A DNA stretch of 64,000 nucleotides, taken from the NCBI RefSeq assembly GCF_016785085.1, contig NZ_JAENHO010000022.1, positions 30,856 through 94,855 of the forward strand, read 5' to 3'. The notes beneath the pieces were generated by a model. It was given only the letters and a program-made list of their open reading frames with translations. It did not search any database and was not told the DNA's origin. Below are positions 17,801 through 25,389 of this stretch, piece by piece. The DNA is from Paractinoplanes lichenicola. GTDB taxonomy: Bacteria > Actinomycetota > Actinomycetes > Mycobacteriales > Micromonosporaceae. Position numbers and translations under genes: made by a program. Within the stretch, counting starts at the first letter, position 1. Every line of letters starts with the position of its first letter.

Positions 17801-19884
17801 CGGCTGTCGCGGCAACGCCTGTGATCGGCACGGCCACCGATCGGGACCAGCCGGGTGACACTCCGGCCGCCGATCCGAAGCCAGCTGCCGCGATCACGAA
17901 TAATGAGCCGTTCGCCGCCGTCCCGGATGACGAGCCGTTCGCCGCCGTCCCGGATGACGAGCCGATCGCCGCCATCGCGGACGATGAGCCGGTCGCCGCC
18001 GTCCCGGACGATGAGCCGATCGGCGCCGTCCCGCATGACGAGCCGATCGCCGCCGTTCCGGACGACATGCCAGGTGCCGCCACCTCGGATGACACGCCAG
18101 TTGCCGCCGCTCCGGACGACGAGCCGGTCGCCGCCATCCCGGACGCCGAGCCGATTGCCGCCGTTCCTGATGGCGGGCCGGTTGCTGCGTTCGGGGAGGA
18201 CGAGGCGGTCGCCGCGGTCTCGGACGATGCGCCGGCTGCTGCCGTGCCTGACGATCGGCTGGTCGACGCCGCGTCCTACCCGGCTTACGAGGAACCGGTC
18301 GCTGCTGACGAGGCCGAGGTCGTCGACGCCGAGCTGGTCGAGCCCGATCCGCCGCTGGCTGCGGCCTCGCTCAACCTGCCGGTGCCCTTCTATCCCGAGC
18401 CCGGGGTCTACCGGTCGGAGTCGGTGAGCAAATACACCGACTACTCCGCTCCGGACGACTTCTTCTTCGGGCCCTCGGCGGCGGGGACGTTCGCGAGCTC
18501 GTTGGAGCTTCCGGCCGAACCGCCGGTGCCCTACTTCGGTGACCGGCCCGATTTCGAGCCCGCCGCCAGCGTCTCGCTGCCCGAGCTCGACCTGACCCGC
18601 AGCTTCGACGCGCCCGACCTGGACGCCACCGCGATCTTCGAGGCGCCCAACCGCGAGGCCGTACGGGCCTTCGAGTCCCCGGATCCGGAGACTTCCGGCG
18701 TCATCGTCACCCCGGAGTCCGACCCGGTCTCCCGGCCCGAGCCGGCCGAGGAGCCGGTGTCCGCGGGGGACGACGCCGATCCGGCCGTCACCCGCAGCTT
18801 CGACGCCCCCGATCTCGACGCCACCCGCCGGCTCACGTTGCCCGGCCTCGAGTCGACCCGCCGGATGGCCGCGCCTGACATCGCGCGCGCCCGCCGCCTC
18901 GAGTCGTCGGCCCCGCCCGCCGAGCCGAAGACGCCGTCGAAGCCGTCCACGCCGATCATTCCGGGCACGCCCACCGCGCCGCCGGTGCCGGTCGCCTCGG
19001 CCGAGCCGGTAGCCGACCCGAGAGCCGAATCGGTGGCCGAGCCGGCAGCCAGCCCGGGCGCCGAATCGGTTGCCAAGCCGGTGGCCGAACCGCTGCCGAA
19101 GCGTCCGGTGCGGCCCGCCGAGCCGCCGTCGTCGTCGCTGATCGAGCCGCCCACCAGCGGCAGCGGCACGGCCAGCCGCCTCTCCGACCTCTTCCCGGCC
19201 CGGCGCACGTCCGAGCCCACCCCACCCCCGGTGCAGCGCCGCCCGACGATCTTCGACGAGCCCGCGCCGGTGCCCGAGGATCCGGGCCCGGCCCCGTACG
19301 ACGGGCCTCTCCCCCGCCGCACCGCCCAGCCCGCGCCGCAGCGCCGAGCCGGCGACCCGCTCCCGAAGCGCCGCCCGGCCGAGTCCCTGCCGAAGCGACC
19401 GGTGACGGAACCCGCGGCGACGCGACCGGCCACCGAGCCCGCAGCGAACACGCGGCCAGTGACCGAGCCCGCAGCGAACACGCGACCGGTGACCGAGCCC
19501 GCAGCGAACACGCGACCGGTGACCGAGCCCGCAGCGAGCACGCCGCCGGTGCGGGAGCCGCTGCCCAGGCGTCAGGTCGGCGAGCAGCCCCTCCCCGTAC
19601 GGAAGCAGGCCGAGCCGCCCGTGCCGCAGGCGCCCGCTGTTCCCGCGCAGCGACGCCCGGCCGACCTGGGTGACCACCTGCGCACGACGCGGCCGGCCGA
19701 CCTCGGCGACCACCTGCGCGAAACCCGCCCCGCCGACCTGGCCCAATACACCCGGCGGCCCACGACGGAACGCAAGCGCCCCGAGAGCCTGGCCGAGCAC
19801 AAGCCCGCTCGCCGGCCCGCGACGCTGGCCGACCAGGTGACGTCGCCGCGCCGCAAGCCGGAGGGTGACGAGCCCGCCGAGTAG
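14887..19884 (+). CDS. MMPL/RND-superfamily transporter with a giant repetitive C-terminal tail
   Basis: 1665 residues from GTG 14887 (AGAGGGG seven bases upstream). Residues 1 to about 690 are a complete MMPL transporter: a first helix, a porter domain (GGYQDPNSESSQAAEAVEKAF), a helix bundle with GLGMAIDYGLFMVGRF, a second porter domain and a second bundle with FGLSTDYEVFLLSRM. These proteins export lipids or other hydrophobic compounds by proton motive force. The remaining 950 or so residues are low-complexity, Pro/Ala/Asp/Ser-rich and made of several tandem repeat blocks (listed separately), predicted cytoplasmic and disordered. The base family is normally 700-1000 residues, so the tail is exceptional. 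It converges on the SDR gene six bases away. Confidence 0.9.
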   Translation: MFAGWGSWVARFRWPVLSVALVAVISAGVWGLGVFGQLTEGGYQDPNSESSQAAEAVEKAFGAQGGDLVVLYTPDKVKIDDVELGKKIRTRLALLPKSAVTGTTSYWQTKSSQFAAKDKTSGIAIVTLAGADDGAKLEAFREIDDKFAVEGTKVQLSGGVVLSDATSTRSTQDLARAEIISLPVVLILLLFLFGSLVAASLPVLVGGAAVLGSLGVLHAVANVHEVNSFAVNVASLLGLGMAIDYGLFMVGRFREEQAAGRAPAEAVSRTVATAGRTVVFSASLLMIALAGLLLFPQGFLKSLAYGGLAAVGLAAVLSLTLLPAMLALLGPRVDKLPIRLPGRFSGKPVRSEESFWGRLAAAVLRRPVLFVLPILAGLLILAAPIAGVRFGEADERTLPAGDPARVAIETLKAGYPQFTGDDVPIVLRGQADTSAFAVTLRQIDGIAQLGPAQRAGDITVFTATLKSTDPFSVEARQVVDDIRSLPVPNGAELLVGGTTARNVDSLSATAAKLPWMVGMLVGATLILMFLAFGSILLPIKAVVMSALSLSATFGVLVWIFQDGHGAGFLGVTPAPLEAGIVVLMAAVVFGLSTDYEVFLLSRMVEARAHGASTPEAVTVGLARTGRVISAAALLLIVVTGAFALSSVTTMRFVGVGMIVALFLDATVVRMLLVPAVMGLLGNAVWWAPGPLKRLQERAGLAEHAGEQPALPSGRHAVGEVTAVLALPPGPSAAKKKAEWDREAAGVLLLPPGMAQALSSREAATQVIPRVEDDVVDAEIIEDDPADSDAAAADSTPTPASAGDSVAASADAADSTSTPASAGDSVAASADAADSTSTPAAASVSDNTPAGDSADAADSTSTPAAASVSDNTPAGDSADATDPTFTPAGDGPTASAGDNTSDSAPASDSASDFVAASSEAAVSSSSTSAPNPASASASATGAPTATAAPSSNLDPKSEITEKSELGEASVSAPAVAATPVIGTATDRDQPGDTPAADPKPAAAITNNEPFAAVPDDEPFAAVPDDEPIAAIADDEPVAAVPDDEPIGAVPHDEPIAAVPDDMPGAATSDDTPVAAAPDDEPVAAIPDAEPIAAVPDGGPVAAFGEDEAVAAVSDDAPAAAVPDDRLVDAASYPAYEEPVAADEAEVVDAELVEPDPPLAAASLNLPVPFYPEPGVYRSESVSKYTDYSAPDDFFFGPSAAGTFASSLELPAEPPVPYFGDRPDFEPAASVSLPELDLTRSFDAPDLDATAIFEAPNREAVRAFESPDPETSGVIVTPESDPVSRPEPAEEPVSAGDDADPAVTRSFDAPDLDATRRLTLPGLESTRRMAAPDIARARRLESSAPPAEPKTPSKPSTPIIPGTPTAPPVPVASAEPVADPRAESVAEPAASPGAESVAKPVAEPLPKRPVRPAEPPSSSLIEPPTSGSGTASRLSDLFPARRTSEPTPPPVQRRPTIFDEPAPVPEDPGPAPYDGPLPRRTAQPAPQRRAGDPLPKRRPAESLPKRPVTEPAATRPATEPAANTRPVTEPAANTRPVTEPAANTRPVTEPAASTPPVREPLPRRQVGEQPLPVRKQAEPPVPQAPAVPAQRRPADLGDHLRTTRPADLGDHLRETRPADLAQYTRRPTTERKRPESLAEHKPARRPATLADQVTSPRRKPEGDEPAE
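17260..17544 (+). repeat. Tandem 60-nt and 72-nt coding repeats in the MMPL tail
   Basis: A 60-base unit encoding DSTPTPASAGDSVAASADAA-like sequence recurs twice with few changes, then switches to a 72-base unit (24 residues, STPAAASVSDNTPAGDSADA) that recurs with period exactly 72 (17401 and 17473). All unit lengths are multiples of three, so copy-number change keeps the frame. Confidence 0.85.
17899..18276 (+). repeat. 27-nt (9-residue) tandem repeats, about 14 copies, in the MMPL tail
   Basis: Consensus DDEPIAAVP; early units are nearly identical, later ones drift (DDMPGAATS, DGGPVAAFG). The acidic/Pro pattern makes this part of the tail strongly negatively charged and probably disordered. 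Confidence 0.85.
19402..19548 (+). repeat. 30-nt tandem repeats (VTEPAANTRP) in the MMPL tail
   Basis: Five units; the central three are nearly identical at DNA level (gtgaccgagcccgcagcgaa followed by cacgcgaccg), which points to recent expansion. They are followed at about 19651-19841 by RPADLGDHL-type 11-residue repeats rich in Arg, so the extreme C-terminus is basic. Confidence 0.85.
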
Positions 19885-19889
19885 GTCCG

Positions 19890-20639
19890 TCAGCGGAAGA
19901 CGAGGCCGCCGCCGACCTCGAGCACCTGGCCGGTGATGGCGCCGGAGCCGTCCGAGACCAGCAGGCGTACGGCGGCCACCACGTCCTCGGGCACGAGCGC
20001 CCGGGGCAGGGCCTGCGTGGCCACCAGCGGCGCGTGGGCCTGCTCGTCGCGGCCCGCGGCCAGTTCGACCTCGCCCTCGGTGCGGATCGCGCCCGGCGAC
20101 AGGGCGTTCACGGTGATGCCGGACGGGCCGAGCGCGCGGGCCAGCGAACGGGTGAGCCCGATCAGGGCGGCCTTGCTCGACACGTACGCGGGACCGGACG
20201 GGCCACCCAGGCGCACGGTCGGCGAGACGACGTTGACGATGCGGCCCCAGCCCCGTTCGGCCATGCCCACGCTGAGCGCCTGGGCCAGCAGCATCGGCGC
20301 GGTGACGTTGACCGCGAACGTCTGCTGCCACTCGGCCAGCGGGAGCTTCGCGAAGTCCACGTTGGAGGCTTTGGCCGCGTTGTTGACGAGCACGTCGATC
20401 GGGCCGGCCCGTTCGGCCAGGTCGCGGACGGCTCCCGGGTCGGCCAGGTCGGCGTCGAGCAGGGTGGCCTGGGCGCCGAGGTCGCGGCAGAGCCGGGCGA
20501 CGCCCTCGGCCTCGTCGGCGGCGGCCAGGTGATGCAGCACGAGCTTGTGCCCGGGACGGGCCAGCCCGACGGCGATGGCCGCGCCGATGCCCCGCCGCGC
20601 CCCGGTGACCAGAATCCGCTGCCCCATGCCGGTCACCAT
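19890..20639 (-). CDS. Short-chain dehydrogenase/reductase (3-oxoacyl-ACP reductase-like)
   Basis: 249 residues of classical SDR type. Cofactor motif ILVTGARRGIGAAI, DADLADP, VLVNNAAKASN, catalytic Ser in NVVSPTVRLGG and the Tyr-Lys pair in AYVSSKAALIGLT, then NALSPGAIRTEGE. An Arg after the glycine turn favours NADPH. The start may be ATG 20639 or, four codons in, ATG 20627 (MGQRILVTG); neither has a clear ribosome site. It follows the EamA gene with a hairpin between them. Substrate cannot be told from sequence. Confidence 0.88.
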   Translation of the reverse strand: MVTGMGQRILVTGARRGIGAAIAVGLARPGHKLVLHHLAAADEAEGVARLCRDLGAQATLLDADLADPGAVRDLAERAGPIDVLVNNAAKASNVDFAKLPLAEWQQTFAVNVTAPMLLAQALSVGMAERGWGRIVNVVSPTVRLGGPSGPAYVSSKAALIGLTRSLARALGPSGITVNALSPGAIRTEGEVELAAGRDEQAHAPLVATQALPRALVPEDVVAAVRLLVSDGSGAITGQVLEVGGGLVFR

Positions 20640-20663
20640 AAGCTGTCGATCGACAAAATGGGA

Positions 20664-20704
20664 CGTGGCCGAGCGGCCCGCTGGCGCTGGGTCGCTCGGC
20701 CACG
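20664..20704 (-). terminator. 12-bp perfect inverted repeat downstream of the EamA gene
   Basis: CGTGGCCGAGCG (20664-20675) is perfectly complementary to CGCTCGGCCACG (20693-20704) with a 17-base loop. It begins 14 bases after the exporter stop codon on the minus strand. No T tract, as is common in high-GC actinobacteria. Confidence 0.65.
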
Positions 20705-20717
20705 CCGGTCCGGGGTG

Positions 20718-21605
20718 CTAGACGCGGGCAAGTTCGAGCTCGACCGTCTCGGGCACCGGGCGGGTCGAGAGCCAGCATCCGGCGGCGACCAGCGCGAATC
20801 CGGCGAACGTGCTGATCCCGAAGCTCTCGTTGAGCAGCGCGACCCCGAGCAGGACCGCGACAACCGGGTTCACGTACGTCACCAGACCGGCCCGGGTCGA
20901 GCCGACCTCGCCGATCAGCTGGTAGAAGGCCAGCAGGGCCAGCGCGGTGCACAGCAGGCCGAGCGCCGCCAGGGACGTCCAGGCCTCAAGCCGTACGGGG
21001 TGGGAAGGAAGTGAGAAGGCGGCGAACGGCGCGAGCGCAAGCGCGGTGATGCCGGTCGTGGCCCCGACCAGGGACTCCGCGGGCACGTCGGACAGGCGGC
21101 GCTGCACGATCATGGTGGCGACGGCGTAGCTGAGCGCCGCGACCAGCACCATCCCCGCGCCCAGCAGGCCCAGCCGGTCGCCGGAGAGGTCGAGCCCGAC
21201 CAGCAGCGCCACGCCGCCGAAACCGAGCACGAGGCCGGCCACCCGGATCGGGGTGAGCCGCTCGGTGCGGGCCATGAGCAGGGCGATCGCGACCGGCTCG
21301 ACCGCGATGAGCAGGCCGGTCAGCGAGGAGCTGATGTGCGTTTCCCCGTACGTGATGAGCAGGAACGGGCCGAGGATGTGCACCACGGCCAGCACCGTCA
21401 CCCAGCCCATGCGGCCGCGCAGCTTGGCCAGCGAGCCGCGGGCGGCGGCGATCGGCAGCAGCACGAGCGCGGCGATCGCGACACGGCCGAACACGACCAG
21501 CATCGGCGACAGGTCCTCGAGGGCGACCTTGATCAGGAAGTAGGGGATGCCCCAGAGCACCGAGACGGTGAGGAAAAGAAGCCAGGCGCGACGATTCACA
21601 CCCAC
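20718..21605 (-). CDS. EamA/DMT-superfamily transporter
   Basis: 295 residues with ten predicted membrane helices in two EamA repeats (SVLWGIPYFLIKVALEDLSP in the first, GAGMVLVAALSYAVATMIVQ in the second; GLVTYVNPVVAVLLGVALLNE near the end). The N-terminal LWG...F..K motif and the PVVAVLLG..LLNE motif are typical of drug/metabolite exporters such as RhaT-type and YdcZ-type members. It is divergent from the LysR gene at 21671 with 65 bases between starts, the usual layout of a LysR regulator and its target exporter. Substrate unknown. Confidence 0.92.
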   Translation of the reverse strand: MGVNRRAWLLFLTVSVLWGIPYFLIKVALEDLSPMLVVFGRVAIAALVLLPIAAARGSLAKLRGRMGWVTVLAVVHILGPFLLITYGETHISSSLTGLLIAVEPVAIALLMARTERLTPIRVAGLVLGFGGVALLVGLDLSGDRLGLLGAGMVLVAALSYAVATMIVQRRLSDVPAESLVGATTGITALALAPFAAFSLPSHPVRLEAWTSLAALGLLCTALALLAFYQLIGEVGSTRAGLVTYVNPVVAVLLGVALLNESFGISTFAGFALVAAGCWLSTRPVPETVELELARV

Positions 21606-21624
21606 GACCTTGCCCCCGTACCGT

Positions 21625-21644
21625 AGTAAGCGGTAGTAGTTACT
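21625..21644. promoter_or_regulatory. Candidate LysR binding site between eamA-like and lysR-like genes
   Basis: AGTAA and TTACT are complementary and separated by ten bases, giving the T-N11-A dyad geometry of LysR boxes. It sits midway between the divergent starts. Short arms, so chance is possible. Confidence 0.45.
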
Positions 21645-21670
21645 TGCTGAGGTCGTCGTTAGGTGAGCTT

Positions 21671-22585
21671 ATGATCGACGTACGTCGTGTGGCAGTGCTG
21701 CGGGAGGTCGCCCGGCTCGGCAGCTTCAACCAGGCCGCCGTGTCGCTCATGCTGACCCCGTCGGCGGTGTCGCAGCAGATCAGCGCGCTCGAACGCGAAT
21801 TGGGCGGCACGGCCGTCGTGCAACGCAGCACGCGCGGGGTGACCTTGACGGCGGCGGGCCGCGTGCTGGTCGACGCGGGCGACGCCATCGCGGCCGAGTT
21901 GTCCCAGGCCGAGCGCGAGATCGCCCGTTTGGGAACGCCCGACAGCCTCACGGTGGCCACGTTCACGAGCGGCGGCCAACGCCTGCTGCCCCCGGCGCTG
22001 ACCCGTTTTGCCCTCGACCGCCCCGGCGTCGAGCTGACGGTCCTCGAGAACGAGCCCGCCGACGCCCTGCCCCTGGTGCGCTCGGGCGCGGCCGACCTCG
22101 CGCTCGTCTACCATTTCGACGACCTTCCCCCCGTACGCCCCGGTGACCGCTCCGGCCTGACCTGGACACCCCTGCTCGACGACCCCATGTGGATCGTGCT
22201 CCCCGCCGCCCACCCCCTGGCCGGCCGCGAATCCCTCACGATCGCCGAACTGGCAGGCGAACGCTGGGTCCACGGCTGCCTCGAAATAGTCGACATGCTC
22301 GACCACTACGCGGCCCTGGCCGGCTACGAGATCCGAACCGCATGCCGGGGCACGGACTACGTCTTCGCCCAGTCCCTGGTGCGCGCCGAGGTCGGCATCA
22401 GCATGATCCCCCAGGTGGCATTGACGGCCGCCCAGGGCGGGCTGGCCACGGTGCCACTGGCCCCACCTTGCCCGTGCCGCTACATCGGCATCGTCACACC
22501 CCAACGCCGCCGCCCCAACCCACTGACCGACGCCCTGGTCCAGTCATTGCGGGAGACTGTCGCCGCCTTGCCTGTCCCCGCCTGA
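21671..22585 (+). CDS. LysR-family transcriptional regulator
   Basis: About 304 residues from ATG 21671, preceded by AGGTGAG; a TTG at 21644 would add nine residues that overlap the operator. N-terminal winged helix: LREVARLGSFNQAAVSLMLTPSAVSQQISALERELG; the C-terminal substrate-binding domain follows (LTVATFTSGGQRLLPPALTRF onwards). The likely target is the divergent EamA exporter plus itself. Codons become markedly C-ending toward the 3' end, leading into the pyrimidine-rich region downstream. Confidence 0.92.
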   Translation: MIDVRRVAVLREVARLGSFNQAAVSLMLTPSAVSQQISALERELGGTAVVQRSTRGVTLTAAGRVLVDAGDAIAAELSQAEREIARLGTPDSLTVATFTSGGQRLLPPALTRFALDRPGVELTVLENEPADALPLVRSGAADLALVYHFDDLPPVRPGDRSGLTWTPLLDDPMWIVLPAAHPLAGRESLTIAELAGERWVHGCLEIVDMLDHYAALAGYEIRTACRGTDYVFAQSLVRAEVGISMIPQVALTAAQGGLATVPLAPPCPCRYIGIVTPQRRRPNPLTDALVQSLRETVAALPVPA

Positions 22586-23740
22586 CAACGCCGCGCCCCT
22601 TCTGGTCAACCGCCGCGGGCGGGCTTCATCACCGCCTTGCGCCGCTCCTGCCGTTCCGCCGGGCTCGCTGCCCTTCTGCCGCCGTTGACCACCTCCGCAG
22701 CCTCGCCCGCCACCGTCAGCTCTTGCGCCCTCGCCACCAGCCGACCCCCTCCGTTCCGCCCACACCGCACACCACCGTCGGCCTCGCTATTTCCACCACC
22801 GTCGACTCAGCTGCATGGCCGCCATATCGGTTGCCACCCCGCCCCCTGCCCCTGTCGTAGGCGACAGGCGCCCTCCTCCACGCTCACCAACCACGGTCTA
22901 ACTCCCCCTACGCCGCCTACCGCCACCTGCCGAGAACATCAGCCCGTCCGACCCACTACCGCCGGCCGCGACCCCGCCTTCCGGTCACCTGCCACGAGCC
23001 CACCGCCCCCGGCCCTTCCGCTAAGACCTTCACCCCGCAGCGCCGCCCGCCACCGGGACTTAGCCCTTTATGCCGCACTCCCCGCGCCCTTACCTGCTTC
23101 CCACCGTCAGCTTTTTCGCCCTCCACCGTCGCCCTCAGCCCGCGCCCTCACTTCTCACCCCTTGACCTCACCTCTCGCGCTCAGCCCTCCCCTCGCCCCT
23201 CGCCCTCAGCCCGCGCCCTCACCCTGACGTCCGCCCTCGGTCCGCACGCCTCGCCCTAACGTCGGCCCTCAGCCAGCTCCGCTCACTCTGTCCGTCAGCA
23301 CGCACCCCGTCCCTCGCCCTCAGCTCGCTGTGCTCACCTTTCGCCCTTCGCCGTCAGCCCTCACCGCTCCCTCTCGCCCGCAGTGCCCCCCGCCCCACGG
23401 CTCAGCCCGCACCCTCGCCCGAAGGTCCGCCCTCAGTCCGTACCCCCTCCCTCTCCCCCGCAGCGCACACCCCGCCACTCGCTCTCTTTTTCGCCTTCGC
23501 CCTCACCCCTCCTCGACCTCACCCCCTCGCTTTCCGCCTCACCCTTTGTTCTCCCTCACCCCTCACCGCTCCCTCTCGCCCGCAGCGCACACCCCGCCAC
23601 TCGCCCCCTTCCTCGCCTTCGCCCTCACCCCTCCTCGACCTCACCCCCTCGCTTCCGCCTCACCCTTTGTTCTCCCTCACTCCTCACCTTCCTTCAGCCC
23701 TCACTATCGCCGTTATGTAATTCGCCAAGCCACGCGGAAT
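22586..23740. other. Gene-free 1.15-kb polypyrimidine tract
   Basis: From the LysR stop to about 23740 the plus strand is overwhelmingly C and T, with recurring CCCTCRCCC and CCCTCACCCCTC words. Open frames exist in several registers but encode low-complexity Pro/Ser/Arg strings with no family resemblance, so I call no gene. The complementary strand is G/A-rich and able to form G-quadruplex or triplex structures. Includes the 122-bp direct repeat listed separately. Confidence 0.7.
23459..23692 (+). repeat. 122-bp tandem direct repeat (two copies)
   Basis: The block starting cgcagcgcacaccccgccac at 23459 recurs at 23581, period 122. Within it the stretch from gccttcgccctcacccctcc through caccctttgttctccctcac is almost identical in both copies (one T deleted, a short patch changed). 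A recent duplication inside the polypyrimidine tract. Confidence 0.85.
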
Positions 23741-23811
23741 TCGACATCACCGCACCGATCCACGTCGCGCTTCGAGCCATTCATGATCCCCGTAGAATGG
23801 CATGATCGACA

Positions 23812-23842
23812 CTGACGTTACGCGTGTCAGCGGGCGGATAAT
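23812..23842 (+). promoter_or_regulatory. Candidate promoter giving a leaderless transcript
   Basis: CTGACG (23812-23817) and GATAAT (23837-23842) are spaced by 19 bases. The expected transcription start, about seven bases beyond the -10, coincides with ATG 23849, consistent with leaderless translation, common in actinobacteria. Confidence 0.4.
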
Positions 23843-23848
23843 ATACGC

Positions 23849-25243
23849 ATGGGTCAGATGTCGTTGTTCAGCCGGGCCACTATTGCTGGGATGCGGGATC
23901 GGACCAAGAGGCGTAATTATTCGCCGGGTAATGATGAGTTTCGGCGGGAGCATGAGCGGCGGCGGGCGTGGGGTTTGCAGCGGCGGCATGCGGAGAAGGT
24001 GCGGTGGGCGGAGCGGAACCCTGACAAGGTCTGGCCGTCTGGGCAGCCTCCGACTGTGAGTCCTTCTTTGCGCGATGTGCCTGCTCGGAGCCCGGTCGTG
24101 CAGCGCTCGGTGAAAACGTCCGCTGAACCTGTGCGGTCAGCCGTCAATACGTCGTCGCGACCCGTTGTGTGTAGTCGATGGTCGACTCCGTTGGGGGTGC
24201 CGCTTCCGGTTTTGCGTCTGGCTCGCGCTCGTTGCATTTTAATGAGATTGTGTGGTTGCTGCCTGCGGGTGGTTGCGGTGAAACTCGATGCCGTTTTCAG
24301 GGTTTCGGTGGGTGCAACTCATCATGCTGTGGTCAAGGTTGACAGAATGGACGGTTTGTTTGGCGCGCGGAAGTTGGGTGGCCGGGTCAATGCGATTTTG
24401 GTTGGATCTGGCCGGCGCATTGGTGTCGCTCGCTCGGGTCGCGGCAAGGGGTTCCGCGCTGTCGGTGGGCTGACGTCACCTGGCGGAGTTTGTCGGCGGT
24501 TAGTTGCCGGAGGCGTCTACGTCGACCCGAAGGGTTTGGCACGGCGTTGGCCTCCGGCCCGTGGACCGATCCATTTCTTGTGGCGCAGGCCTTCGGAGCC
24601 AGGCGCCGACCGGCCCGCGTCCGGGGGGGGTCGGCACCCCGGCAACGGCCTTGTCGACCGCGGCCAGCGGGCGGCCCCTCGCGATGGAACCCGAGGCCGC
24701 GATGGCGAGTCAACGCTGCTCCTGGCCCACCACTGCGTCCAGGCTGGAACGTCGGCGAACCGAGGTGGGTGGGCTGCACAACGACGGCCTCTGTCCGCGC
24801 TTCGCCAACTCCTGGACCCCAGCGCAGTTTGTGAGTACTTACTCACTGCCGTCTGCCGTCTGCCGTCGGCTCGGGCCGCAGCACCAGGTCGCGGGGTGAC
24901 ATCGTCAAGGCCGCCGCTCCACGCCCCCACTCGATCGTCGTCGTTGAACACCAGGTCGGATTCGGTGAGGCGAAGACCTCCCGACGCCCCGGGACGACTC
25001 GAGAGGGCCACCACAGACACCCTTCGGGGGGCCACCACCAACACCCTCAAGCAGCGTGACGAGCGTCGGCATACGCAGAACAGACGAGGAACCCCGTTTG
25101 TGAGTACTTACTTACTTCGGCTGGCCATGCGGGCAAGGGCAAGGCCAGTCCGTGCGGTCCCACCCCGGCGCCGGGGCCGCGGGAAGGGGCGACGAGCTCA
25201 GGCGAGCTACTGGCGAAACGGGCCGCCGAGAAGGAGCGACTAG
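23849..25243 (+). CDS. Small basic conserved-looking protein with a run-on frame of doubtful coding value
   Basis: The first 57 or so residues look like real protein (MSLFSRATIAGMRDRTKRRN, then DEFRREHERRRAWGLQRRHA): charged and helical. I do not recognise a family. After about 24030 the frame stays open to 25243 (464 residues) but becomes low-complexity, contains TTA codons otherwise nearly absent here, and crosses tandem repeats and two palindromes. I suspect a 60-90 residue gene whose stop codon has been lost, followed by decayed DNA. Codon use in the head (many T- and G-ending codons) differs from neighbours. Confidence 0.35.
   Translation: MGQMSLFSRATIAGMRDRTKRRNYSPGNDEFRREHERRRAWGLQRRHAEKVRWAERNPDKVWPSGQPPTVSPSLRDVPARSPVVQRSVKTSAEPVRSAVNTSSRPVVCSRWSTPLGVPLPVLRLARARCILMRLCGCCLRVVAVKLDAVFRVSVGATHHAVVKVDRMDGLFGARKLGGRVNAILVGSGRRIGVARSGRGKGFRAVGGLTSPGGVCRRLVAGGVYVDPKGLARRWPPARGPIHFLWRRPSEPGADRPASGGGRHPGNGLVDRGQRAAPRDGTRGRDGESTLLLAHHCVQAGTSANRGGWAAQRRPLSALRQLLDPSAVCEYLLTAVCRLPSARAAAPGRGVTSSRPPLHAPTRSSSLNTRSDSVRRRPPDAPGRLERATTDTLRGATTNTLKQRDERRHTQNRRGTPFVSTYLLRLAMRARARPVRAVPPRRRGRGKGRRAQASYWRNGPPRRSD
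24827..24846. promoter_or_regulatory. 20-bp palindromic site, copy 1
   Basis: GTTTGTGAGTACTTACTCAC. GTGAGTA and TACTCAC are perfect complements around a two-base centre. It matches three other sites in this window (25096, 63818, 63849) at 17-19 of 20 positions. The form resembles TetR-family operators. Confidence 0.6.
25096..25115. promoter_or_regulatory. 20-bp palindromic site, copy 2
   Basis: GTTTGTGAGTACTTACTTAC, differing from copy 1 at one base and in the same orientation, 269 bases downstream. No gene start lies beside it. Confidence 0.6.
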
Positions 25244-25282
25244 CTCGGGCGGGCTGCTGGCGAAAAGGGCCGCTGAGAAGGG
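25189..25282 (+). repeat. 47-bp imperfect tandem duplication
   Basis: The block gcgacgagctcaggcgagct...gagaag recurs 47 bases later (25236) with about six substitutions. A shorter imperfect repeat (gggccaccac...acaccct) sits at about 25008-25055 and a triple gccgtct at 24848-24868, so the whole 24.8-25.3 kb stretch has been built by slippage. Confidence 0.7.
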
Positions 25283-25389
25283 GTGGAGGGAGGGGGTGGA
25301 TGTCTTCAGCGGGGGCTTGGGGGGTCGATCTGGTGGGGGGCTCAGTAAAGTTCCAGCGTTGGGTCGGGAATTTAGGGGTGGGCAGTCGG

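Noticed and set aside
17566..20952. Long antisense frame over the MMPL tail and SDR
   Set aside because: A mirror of GC-rich codon bias; no domain and it spans two clear genes.
23700..23860. Chromosomal replication origin at the skew switch
   Set aside because: No DnaA-box cluster (TTGTCCACA type), no dnaA/dnaN neighbours and no AT-rich unwinding element.
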